Below, one piece after another: positions 1-4,931 of a stretch of 5,770 bases of DNA (its first letter is position 1; each line of letters begins with the position of its first letter). The notes under the pieces were generated by a model, which made no database searches, was not told the origin of the DNA, and saw only the letters and a program-made list of their open reading frames with translations. The stretch is from a bacterium. Its GTDB lineage: Bacteria; Patescibacteriota; Minisyncoccia; Minisyncoccales; JAGGSE01. A program made the translations under genes and the position numbers. The stretch lies in NCBI GenBank assembly GCA_021159225.1, contig JAGGSE010000072.1:1-5770 (forward strand). The letters are read 5' to 3'.

Positions 1-1
1 T

Positions 2-1435
2 CTACCCAGTTTTATCAGTAAACTGGCCGGATGACAAACGGTAGGGTTTAACAGTTTTCAAAAAGAAGAAAAGCAAAAAGAAAAACTGAAAGATGGATGA
101 AATAGAAATTGACAAAGGCAGGCCAACTACCCGGACATCTTTTATTGCCTCAAGATTCAAAAGATGGATTAAGAAAAGGGAAAATGAATTTTGAAAAGAC
201 AAAAGGTAGACAAAAACAAGACAAAGAAAAATGTTAACAAACATTGCCATAATACTTGCCAGGGCCGGGGTTTTTGTATCCTGGCAGGCATAAAATGCCT
301 TGGCAATTAAAAGAACAAGGCCTTGGGCAAAAAGCCCTATGGAAAACGCTCCTAAACAAGCGGCTGTCAATCGGCTGTCTACCAGTCCAAACCTTCCCAC
401 CCGAAGAATGACATTGACCAAGACATCTCTAAGCAAAAAAATAGCAATACTCAAAGGAATGGTCAAAAAGAGGATATAATAAAATGTGGAAAGAAAAACA
501 CTTCTAAATCTCTGAGGTCTCTGCTTGGAAAAAGACAAACTAAGAGCGGGAAAAGCGGCGGTAGAAAAGGAAATTCCGGTCAGGGTAAGAAAAGGCCTGA
601 TAAGGGACTCGGCGAGATTAAGAGCGGCAATACTCCCCGAACCCAACATAGAGGCAATGGCTGTTAAAACAATTATGTTTGTTTGACTGGCTCCCAGGCC
701 CAGGGAGCGAGGAAGGGTCAGTTTTAGGGTTTTCAAAAAGTTTGGTTCAAGGGGAGAAAAGATCATTTTGTGCCTAAATCCCATTTTTATCAAAATAGGC
801 AGTTGAATCAAGATGTGGAAAGCGCCGCCCAGCACCACTCCCCAGGCAAGCCCTTCAATTCCAAACAATGGATAAAGAAATAAAATACCGGCAATAATAC
901 CAAGGTTATACATTATAGGAGCCAAGGAGGTAATAAGAAATCTTTTGAAAACCCGCAAAATTCCGGAAACGAGATTGCCCAAACCGAGAAAAATAGGACT
1001 AAAAAGCATAATCCTGGTCAAACGCACTGTCAGGTCTCTTTTTTCTTCAGAAAAACCAGGGGCGATAAGTGGAACAAGGGAAGGGGCAAAAATAAATAAA
1101 ATTATTCCGATTAAAACCAGAGAAAACAAAAAGAGGTTTAAAAGGTTTGAAAAATAGTCAAAGGCATCCTGTTTGCTTCTTACCAAACACTGACTAAAAA
1201 TAGGAATAACAGCCGCTCCAATAGCGCCGATGATAAAGGTCATTGAGATAAAATCAGGAATTTTAAAAGCGGCGTAATAAATATCCAATTGGTCTCCCAG
1301 CCCAAACTGACCAGCCAAGAGCCGATCTCGGAGCAGGCCCAAAATAAGGCTAAAAAAAGAAGCGCCAGTTAAAATAAGACCTGCTCCGGCAATGCTTTCT
1401 GTTTGAAGGTCAAAAAATCTTTTAAGAGGTTTCAT
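2..1435 (-). CDS. murJ: Lipid II flippase MurJ (MviN family)
   Basis: Complete 477-residue polytopic membrane protein of the MurJ/MviN family, which moves the peptidoglycan precursor lipid II across the cytoplasmic membrane. The sequence is a chain of hydrophobic segments from residue 16 to about 460, compatible with the family's roughly 14 membrane helices; E. coli MurJ has 511 residues, so this one is slightly short. Family landmarks are visible: LLRDRLL at 34-40, DIYYAAFKIPD at 51-61 (the conserved DAFFVAFKLPN region), APGF at 125-128, LPRSLGLGASQ at 241-251, and FYACQDTKTP at 381-390. Arg36, Arg38 and Asp51 fall where the essential charged residues of helices 1-2 lie in E. coli; Arg280 is near, but not clearly at, the essential helix-8 Arg. 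The ATG overlaps the end of the ligase-like gene by 14 bases, indicating translational coupling. The upstream bases hold only a weak purine-rich stretch. The TAG stop lies at 2-4. Confidence 0.96.
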   Translation of the reverse strand: MKPLKRFFDLQTESIAGAGLILTGASFFSLILGLLRDRLLAGQFGLGDQLDIYYAAFKIPDFISMTFIIGAIGAAVIPIFSQCLVRSKQDAFDYFSNLLNLFLFSLVLIGIILFIFAPSLVPLIAPGFSEEKRDLTVRLTRIMLFSPIFLGLGNLVSGILRVFKRFLITSLAPIMYNLGIIAGILFLYPLFGIEGLAWGVVLGGAFHILIQLPILIKMGFRHKMIFSPLEPNFLKTLKLTLPRSLGLGASQTNIIVLTAIASMLGSGSIAALNLAESLIRPFLTLTGISFSTAAFPALSLSFSKQRPQRFRSVFLSTFYYILFLTIPLSIAIFLLRDVLVNVILRVGRFGLVDSRLTAACLGAFSIGLFAQGLVLLIAKAFYACQDTKTPALASIMAMFVNIFLCLVFVYLLSFQNSFSLFLIHLLNLEAIKDVRVVGLPLSISISSIFQFFFLLFFFLKTVKPYRLSSGQFTDKTG

Positions 1436-2126
1436 CTACTTTTCGCAGGATTAAAATGGGGGTCATTTCGTTCGCCTGACCAGCGGGATTGTCCTTCAAG
1501 ATTTCCAAAAATATCTTTTCTTTTCCCCTTAAATCAGGACTTTTTCCTAAAATGTTTTGGCCAAGGTCATTGGCATCAACAATAAGGAAAGAGAAGCCGT
1601 ATTTTGTTCTTAATTGAGAGCAGAGATTGTCGCAGTTTACCGGACCCAACATGCCCATATCAGCATATTGGGGAAAAACATCCCCATAGAAGCCGTCCAA
1701 CTGATTTATCTGGTGTCCAACCAGACGGTAGAAATTTCCAGAGATTCCAAAAAGTTTTGAAACAAAGCCAATTATCCCGGCAATTATCACCCTCAGCAAT
1801 CCTGCCTGATTTATAGCCACCTGCATCTTTAAGGGATTGCCCACCGAAAACCCATGGGGACTTTTCTTCGCAAATTTAGAAAGAAATTTTGCCCAAAAGC
1901 CTACCTTCAAATCTTTTCTGTAAACAATCCTCTTTTGAAAAATTGAAATAATTTTATCTCCAAAACAAACAACATCACCCTTTCTCAAATATGGCAAGAC
2001 ATATCTTGCCAAAACCTCATCCAGGTTATCCTTCTCAGTAATAAAGTGTGTCTTAACCGGATAACGAGCCCATTTTTCTCCCCTTACCTCAATTGTCAGT
2101 TTCTTGCCGGGATTTGGAGGAAACAT
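1422..2126 (-). CDS. Coenzyme F420-0:L-glutamate ligase (CofE)-like protein
   Basis: A 234-residue protein resembling the bacterial COG1478 / CofE-like family, whose founding member adds glutamate to F420-0 with GTP. Visible family marks: PNPGKK at 4-9, RYPVKTH at 21-27, KGDVVCFGDKIISIFQKR at 49-66 (relatives typically read GDIVxISEKVVAIxQGR), GNFYRLVGH at 130-138, IVDANDLG at 182-189 and DNPAGQANEMTPILILR at 212-228. The SEK and QGR parts are replaced by GDK and QKR, so catalysis on F420 is not assured and the true substrate is unknown. I chose the ATG at 2126-2124 because the PNPGK N-terminus of relatives begins there; the frame stays open upstream to a TTG at 2216, but that part is inside rnpB. 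No Shine-Dalgarno site precedes the ATG, which follows the rnpB T-run directly. The gene overlaps murJ by 14 bases and probably shares its transcript. Confidence 0.85.
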   Translation of the reverse strand: MFPPNPGKKLTIEVRGEKWARYPVKTHFITEKDNLDEVLARYVLPYLRKGDVVCFGDKIISIFQKRIVYRKDLKVGFWAKFLSKFAKKSPHGFSVGNPLKMQVAINQAGLLRVIIAGIIGFVSKLFGISGNFYRLVGHQINQLDGFYGDVFPQYADMGMLGPVNCDNLCSQLRTKYGFSFLIVDANDLGQNILGKSPDLRGKEKIFLEILKDNPAGQANEMTPILILRKVDETS

Positions 2127-2137
2127 AAAAAAGGTCC
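2127..2137 (-). terminator. T-run at the rnpB 3' end (possible terminator or processing boundary)
   Basis: On the minus strand the 3' arm of P1 (ending GGACC at 2137-2133) is followed at once by six T (2132-2127). P1 is a long-range helix closed over the whole RNA, so this is not a classical hairpin terminator, but a stable helix plus U-run is the same physical arrangement. The next base begins the ATG of the ligase-like gene, so termination here must be incomplete if that gene depends on read-through. Confidence 0.4.
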
Positions 2138-2164
2138 AAGGCAAGCGATAAGCCGAATTCTGTC

Positions 2165-2207
2165 CCAACCGCTCCGCGGTCGGATACGTAGCCCGCTGCG
2201 AAGCAGC
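2165..2207 (-). other. Two extra hairpins between P2 and P4 of RNase P RNA (P19-type)
   Basis: Between the 3' strand of P2 and the CR-V block, where E. coli has only a few bases, two hairpins are seen on the minus strand: GCTGC/GCAGC (2207-2203 with 2199-2195, 3-nt loop) and CCGACCGC/GCGGTTGG (2183-2176 with 2172-2165, 3-nt loop, one G-U pair). Many bacterial RNase P RNAs carry a P19 helix here; assignment of either hairpin to P19 is by position only. Confidence 0.6.
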
Positions 2208-2347
2208 TGGTGGCAATCATCTATCTGGCCTTTCCATTACTGGAGAGGCTCAAGCGAACTACCTTAATTTGTTCTTGCACCCCGTCAGGATTTAGCCGTT
2301 TCACTCCTCGCTTCGCTCAGGCAAATCCCCAAGTTTATACGAGGACT

Positions 2348-2374
2348 CTCCCGGCCTACAAAGTAGGCCGGGAG
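2348..2374 (-). other. 12-bp GC-rich hairpin in the RNase P specificity domain
   Basis: Perfect 12-bp stem (2374-2363 with 2359-2348) closed by a 3-base loop, within the RNase P RNA. Its position after the CR-II block fits the peripheral P12 arm, which varies in length among bacteria. It has no T-run behind it and lies in the middle of the RNA, so it is not a terminator. A second, 7-bp hairpin (2472-2466 with 2461-2455) lies nearer the 5' part of the domain. Confidence 0.6.
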
Positions 2375-2493
2375 CCTCTGCCCTTGCGGGCATCGGCGTC
2401 TCTGTTCGCACCTCTCGGCTTACGCCGGCCGGGTGTTACCCGGAACGTTTTAGATTCCGAAAATCTTCGGAAAATGGGTGTTCGGACTTTCCT

Positions 2494-2798
2494 CCCCGCA
2501 CACAATTTGCTCTATTTAAGACTATCTTTTAATCTTTCTTTAACTCTCCTTATGGCTTGGCCATGATATTTTAGGGCTTCTTCCCTTTCTTTGGCATCTT
2601 TCTTTGATTTATAGGCTTCGTAATAAATCAGTTCGAAAGGAGCTCTAGATTTAGTGGCAACTGATTTTCTAAGATTATGTTGACGAATACGCTCTCTTAA
2701 ATCTTTAGTGTATCCAATGTAACATTTTCCGTCTTTCTTACTCCTTATCAAATAGACATAGTACATGAAATTTTAAACAGAGCAAATTGTGTGCGGGG
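2494..2798 (-). repeat. 20-bp perfect inverted repeat forming the extended P3 stem around the GIY-YIG gene
   Basis: The 20 bases at 2798-2779 (minus strand, CCCCGCACACAATTTGCTCT) are exactly complementary to 2513-2494. One mismatch and five further A-T pairs (2777-2773 with 2519-2515) follow, giving about 26 bp in all. The outer half is GC-rich like the rest of rnpB and matches the normal P3 position, between P2 and CR-I; the inner half is AT-rich. The enclosed loop is 265 nt. A perfect RNA duplex of this length is the type of substrate cut by RNase III in 23S rRNA intervening sequences; cutting here is inference. Confidence 0.9.
2512..2766 (-). CDS. GIY-YIG endonuclease-domain protein encoded inside the P3 loop of rnpB
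   Basis: An 84-residue single-domain GIY-YIG protein of the small YhbQ/UPF0213-like type. The first strand carries YVYLI at 3-7 and the second CYIGYT at 15-20, giving the two motif tyrosines (Tyr5, Tyr16). Next come LRERIRQH at 23-30 with the conserved Arg and His30, PFELIYYEAY at 43-52, and AKEREEALK at 58-66 with Glu62 in the place of the metal-binding glutamate. All key residues are present, so the nuclease may be active. It is the full length of its family, with no extra DNA-binding domain. The ATG is 12 nt inside the 5' stem arm, with no Shine-Dalgarno site, and the TAG shares two bases with the 3' stem arm. The gene runs in the sense of rnpB and has no visible promoter of its own, so it is presumably read from the RNase P precursor. 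It is AT-rich within GC-rich rnpB, suggesting insertion. Confidence 0.93.
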   Translation of the reverse strand: MYYVYLIRSKKDGKCYIGYTKDLRERIRQHNLRKSVATKSRAPFELIYYEAYKSKKDAKEREEALKYHGQAIRRVKERLKDSLK

Positions 2799-2828
2799 CG
2801 ATTGCCTGGCTTGCCTTGAACCACCTAA

Positions 2829-2857
2829 ATTATACCATAATCTGCATCTGTTAGCCA
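2829..2857 (-). promoter_or_regulatory. Extended -10 promoter of rnpB
   Basis: On the minus strand a perfect TATAAT (2834-2829) is preceded by TGG, giving the extended -10 form TGnTATAAT. Seventeen bases upstream is a poor -35 (TGGCTA, 2857-2852), as expected where an extended -10 compensates. The spacing predicts a start at about 2822, exactly the first base of the P1 helix, which supports both the promoter and the RNA 5' end. The promoter sits in the 52-bp gap behind the stop of the HEAFH gene. Confidence 0.8.
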
Positions 2858-2874
2858 CCTTATTCAATCAGACA

Positions 2875-3909
2875 TTATCTTAATATCTCATCAAAAGATT
2901 TCAAGAATTTTTTATTCATCTCATCTAAATAATCTTCTTTTTTCTCATACCCCATTACTTCAACTTCAGCATAATAAGTAGCCCTAAAACCTTTTATATA
3001 TTCTTGAATCTTATTCTCGTATTCCTTGATTACCCCTTCAAGTTCTCTTACCTTAGATAAATTTCCTGCTTTTTCGTTTAGTTCCTTTAAGGTTATGAGG
3101 GTATTTCTGCCATTTACAAGCCCGTAATAAGATTCTGTTGAAAATGGTAATTCTTTATAACTTTTTAATCCTTTGTTTTTGGCAATGATATCCAAACTCT
3201 CTAATTTTGCCCGGGTTACTACTTCCGCTCCTCTTTTAAGACCATTTTTTGAAATCTCTTGAGAAATCATATGAAAATCAGCCAACTTTTCTTCAATCAA
3301 CTCCCGAATATCTGTTTCTGGATGGGCACCGTAGACAATAATCTCTAAAAAAGAGGGGGCGCCTTTGATAAATCCGGCAAACTCTTTAAATCTACTGGTT
3401 TTTACCTCTTTTTCAAAAAATGGAAGTTTAGTATCTTTCCCTTGTTCTATATTTCCCTGCATCTCCAGCCAAAAAGGCACATCCTCTGAACTCTCCAGTC
3501 TCATTGCCCAATGAAATGCCTCATGTCTAACGATGGATTTGGTTGTTTCTATTGCCTTCAAAATCTCATTGTTTTTTGCCGGAAATTTTATTGCTCTTAA
3601 CTCCTCGTCGCTTCTTTCCGGGGTAAAATAGTTATCGCTTGTGGTATCTGCGATTATTTCTTCTATAAGATTTCTTCTCCCAGAAAACTCCTTGAAAAAT
3701 CTATTTTCTTCTTCAGCAATTTCCCCTACCCTCTCAAAAGCGCCTTTACATAGTTTTCTATCAATACCTAATTTTTCAAATGGGATTTCTTCAAAAGAAA
3801 AATCTCCTTCTTTTGTGGCAGCAGTTAAGGTGAAAGGTTTTTCTTTCTCTACTTCTTCTTTTTCTTCAGTTCCAAATTTTGGCTCAAACCGTCTTTCAAT
3901 ATTGGGCAT
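2875..3909 (-). CDS. Hypothetical protein with HExxH zinc-metalloprotease-like motif
   Basis: A 344-residue protein that I do not recognise as a whole. Residues 121-138 (ETTKSIVRHEAFHWAMRL) contain His129-Glu130-x-x-His133 in a hydrophobic helix context, the zinc-binding motif of zincin proteases. A helix at 202-215 (RELIEEKLADFHMI) offers Glu206 or Glu207 with Asp211 as a possible third ligand in a gluzincin-like arrangement; this is inference. There is no signal peptide or membrane segment, so it appears cytoplasmic. The C-terminal part (about 272-305) is charged and probably helical. The first 26 residues (MPNIERRFEP and on to EKEKPF) resemble the start of the 143-residue protein upstream, while the rest does not. 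No good Shine-Dalgarno site lies before the ATG; the frame upstream soon meets a stop and offers no other ATG. It could be an inactive zincin-fold protein. Confidence 0.8.
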   Translation of the reverse strand: MPNIERRFEPKFGTEEKEEVEKEKPFTLTAATKEGDFSFEEIPFEKLGIDRKLCKGAFERVGEIAEEENRFFKEFSGRRNLIEEIIADTTSDNYFTPERSDEELRAIKFPAKNNEILKAIETTKSIVRHEAFHWAMRLESSEDVPFWLEMQGNIEQGKDTKLPFFEKEVKTSRFKEFAGFIKGAPSFLEIIVYGAHPETDIRELIEEKLADFHMISQEISKNGLKRGAEVVTRAKLESLDIIAKNKGLKSYKELPFSTESYYGLVNGRNTLITLKELNEKAGNLSKVRELEGVIKEYENKIQEYIKGFRATYYAEVEVMGYEKKEDYLDEMNKKFLKSFDEILR

Positions 3910-3970
3910 AATTCTTTTAACAAATCTTACCTTGTCAATCTCTCTATTTCTTTAACCCTAACATTTTTTT

Positions 3971-3994
3971 CTATTCCAATGTTCTTGAGAACAT
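3971..3994 (-). pseudogene. Seven-codon remnant of a second MFSRTLE gene start
   Basis: The minus strand reads ATG then F-S-R-T-L-E and a TAG stop. It matches the first 24 bases of the small gene at 4912 except for three changes: TTA/TTG and GAG/GAA are synonymous, and TGG (Trp8) has become TAG. Bases behind it, to about 3940, keep a loose resemblance to the gene's following sequence. I read it as the broken start of a duplicated copy, 85 bases upstream of the HEAFH gene. A short leader peptide or a shared regulatory palindrome (ATGTTCT-TG-AGAACAT on the plus strand, 3979-3994) are alternatives. Confidence 0.5.
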
Positions 3995-4021
3995 AAGAAG
4001 GTCTGACCTCTAATTGACCTT

Positions 4022-4174
4022 TTACTTTCTAACTATAACGCATTTTTCATAATCAGGAAAATTGTTTCTATTCAACATTCTAAAATCAATCTTTTCATCT
4101 TTTACTCCACTCTTTATTTTCCATTCATTGTCATCTTTCTGCAAAAGATAATGAAGGATTTGTTTTCTCCATAA
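4022..4174 (-). pseudogene. Open stretch in frame behind the stop of the 143-residue gene
   Basis: Directly after the TAA at 4177-4175, the same frame stays open for 50 codons to a TAA at 4024-4022. The translation looks protein-like (for example KDDNEWKIKSGVKDEKIDF, ending EKCVIVRK). There is no ATG in it; the only usual start codon is a TTG at 4144 without a Shine-Dalgarno site. It may be the former C-terminus of the upstream gene cut off by a nonsense change, the tail of a decayed gene, or chance. The rest of the 265-base interval between the two MPN genes holds only the MFSRTLE remnant. Confidence 0.35.
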
Positions 4175-4606
4175 TTATTCAAGAATTTCTTTAAGTAATT
4201 TCTCCTTAAATTCTTGAAGTCCTTTTTTGTCAAGGATTATTGTTTCAGAGGGCCATTTCCCTTCTCCTTCTTTGTAATTTCTCCAAACTTTTAATTCTTC
4301 CTCTTCTCCTCGCTTCCATTCATAGCCACCTTTTCTCAAAACCCCTCTTTCGTAAGAGTTCTGCATTATTTCTCTTCCTTTTTTTCTTAACTCTTCTTCA
4401 AGCCGATAGCCCAAAAGGTAGGGGATTAACATCTCCAATTCTTTTTCTCTCCTCTTCTCGTCCTGTTCTCTTCTAATACCTTCTATGAAAAAAGAAAATT
4501 CTTCCCTCTCCTCTTTGGTCAAAGGTCTCTCATAAAAAGGTTTTTCCTTTTCTTCTGTTTCCGGCTCAATTCCAATTTCTGATTTAAATTTTTCTGGGTT
4601 AGGCAT
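4175..4606 (-). CDS. Hypothetical charged protein, MPN-type N-terminus
   Basis: A 143-residue, very charged (Glu/Lys/Arg-rich), soluble and mostly helical protein of unknown function. The start (MPNPEKFKSEIGIEPETEEK then EKPF) resembles that of the 344-residue HEAFH protein downstream, giving a pattern MPNxExxF...EEKEKPF. Residues 29-75 (TKEEREEFSFFIEGIRREQD and on) form a likely helical region; 88-115 carry aromatic residues (GGYEWKRG, VWRNYKEGEGKWP). No membrane segment, signal peptide or metal motif is seen. The ATG follows an AT-rich stretch without a good Shine-Dalgarno site; AGAGG about 20 bases upstream is too far. The frame remains open for 50 codons after its TAA, so the present C-terminus may be shortened. 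Confidence 0.7.
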   Translation of the reverse strand: MPNPEKFKSEIGIEPETEEKEKPFYERPLTKEEREEFSFFIEGIRREQDEKRREKELEMLIPYLLGYRLEEELRKKGREIMQNSYERGVLRKGGYEWKRGEEEELKVWRNYKEGEGKWPSETIILDKKGLQEFKEKLLKEILE

Positions 4607-4699
4607 AATTTTTATTTTTGGGGAAACCTCTTTTTCTTATTGCTTAATTATTGCTTAACCTGGTTAAACGATCCCATTAAAATCCTTAAAATCCTTTCT
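4607..4699. promoter_or_regulatory. Intergenic stretch with two tandem repeats and a palindrome
   Basis: The 93-base gap before the 143-residue gene holds two perfect adjacent 11-base copies of TTATTGCTTAA (4637-4647, 4648-4658), a 13-base palindrome TTAACC-T-GGTTAA (4655-4667) overlapping the second copy, and two adjacent copies of TTAAAATCC (4677-4685, 4686-4694). Such crowding resembles an operator region, but I see no convincing promoter boxes. Confidence 0.4.
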
Positions 4700-4912
4700 C
4701 TAACTAAAACGCTTCTTCTTTTTATAACTTTTTTCCCAGAGAGGATGGGCTTTGGAAATAGTGATGTCTTGAGCAATCTCATACCTAATTGGTATCTCTT
4801 CCCCTATTTCTCTTTTCTCTTCTACTCCTGCTATTCCTTCTGTTTCAATTCTTATTCTCACTCCTGATTTTCTCATAGTTTTTATCTTCCACTCTAATGT
4901 TCTTGAGAACAT
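4700..4912 (-). CDS. Small hypothetical protein starting MFSRTLEW
   Basis: A 70-residue basic protein, unrecognised. It has no membrane segment; residues 16-48 (SGVRIRIETEGIAGVEEKRE and on to YEIAQD) could form strands. The ATG is 19 bases behind the stop of the sensor gene, with AAGG six bases upstream as a usable ribosome site, so the two genes are probably co-transcribed. Another possible start is Met13. That this is a real gene is supported by the second copy of its first codons at 3994, where the differences in Leu and Glu codons are synonymous. The C-terminus is a lysine-rich tail (KKKKRFS). Confidence 0.55.
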   Translation of the reverse strand: MFSRTLEWKIKTMRKSGVRIRIETEGIAGVEEKREIGEEIPIRYEIAQDITISKAHPLWEKSYKKKKRFS

Positions 4913-4917
4913 TAGAG
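4892..4917. repeat. 26-base inverted repeat over the start codon of the small gene
   Basis: CTCTAATGTTCT (4892-4903), two bases TG, then the exact complement AGAACATTAGAG (4906-4917). The minus-strand ATG at 4912-4910 lies in one arm, so in RNA the start codon would be in an 11-bp hairpin with a 4-base loop. Its inner 17 bases (AATGTTCTTGAGAACAT, 4896-4912) recur at 3978-3994, over the start of the remnant copy. Confidence 0.6.
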
Positions 4918-4931
4918 GCCTTTATTCCTGA

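Larger units (their letters stand above)
2133..2822 (-). ncRNA. rnpB: RNase P RNA (M1 RNA) with an ORF-containing P3 insertion
   Basis: RNA subunit of RNase P, the ribozyme that matures tRNA 5' ends. Diagnostic conserved blocks, read on the minus strand: GAGGAAAGTCCG (CR-I, about 2494-2483), AACAGAGA in the CR-II position near 2408-2401, GGTGCAAGAACAAAT (CR-IV type, about 2281-2267), GCTTGAGCC near 2253-2245, and ACAGAATTCGGCTTATC (CR-V, about 2163-2147). P1 is a 14-bp helix, 2822-2809 with 2146-2133, with one G-U pair. P2 is 2806-2800 with 2218-2212 (GGCAATC/GATTGCC). P3 is 2798-2779 with 2513-2494, and its loop holds a GIY-YIG gene. P15 is a plain hairpin (2274-2271 with 2259-2256) with the GGT tRNA-CCA binding motif at 2263-2261; the P16-P17 arm seen in E. 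coli appears missing. Total 690 nt, or about 425 nt without the P3 loop. Ends are set by P1, and the 5' end agrees with the promoter. Confidence 0.96.

Noticed and set aside
945..1157. Plus-strand open frames opposite murJ and the ligase gene (also 1403-1585, 1604-1816, 2046-2267)
   Set aside because: They are short shadows of well-supported minus-strand genes, with no ribosome sites or recognisable domains.
2127..2216. N-terminal extension of the ligase-like protein from a TTG at 2216
   Set aside because: These 30 codons lie in the conserved 3' part of RNase P RNA, and family members begin near the PNPGK motif, which follows the ATG at 2126.
2348..2374. Intrinsic terminator
   Set aside because: A strong hairpin, but it lies inside rnpB with no T-run behind it on either strand; it fits a peripheral RNase P helix.
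2210..2566. 118-codon plus-strand open frame across rnpB
   Set aside because: It is antisense to the conserved RNase P RNA and runs into the GIY-YIG gene; its composition shows no protein character.
2494..2798. Terminal inverted repeats of an insertion sequence
   Set aside because: The arms fall exactly at the P3 helix, no target-site duplication is visible, and the enclosed protein is a GIY-YIG nuclease and not a transposase.
3641..3955. Plus-strand open frames opposite the orphan genes (also 4240-4476 and 4640-4867)
   Set aside because: They are Ser/Phe/Leu-rich mirror translations of Glu/Lys-rich minus-strand genes, a usual artefact.
3979..3994. LexA/SOS-type operator in the palindrome GTTC-N4-GAAC
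   Set aside because: The Gram-positive LexA box has the opposite arrangement (GAAC-N4-GTTC), and the sequence is explained by the duplicated MFSRTLE codons.
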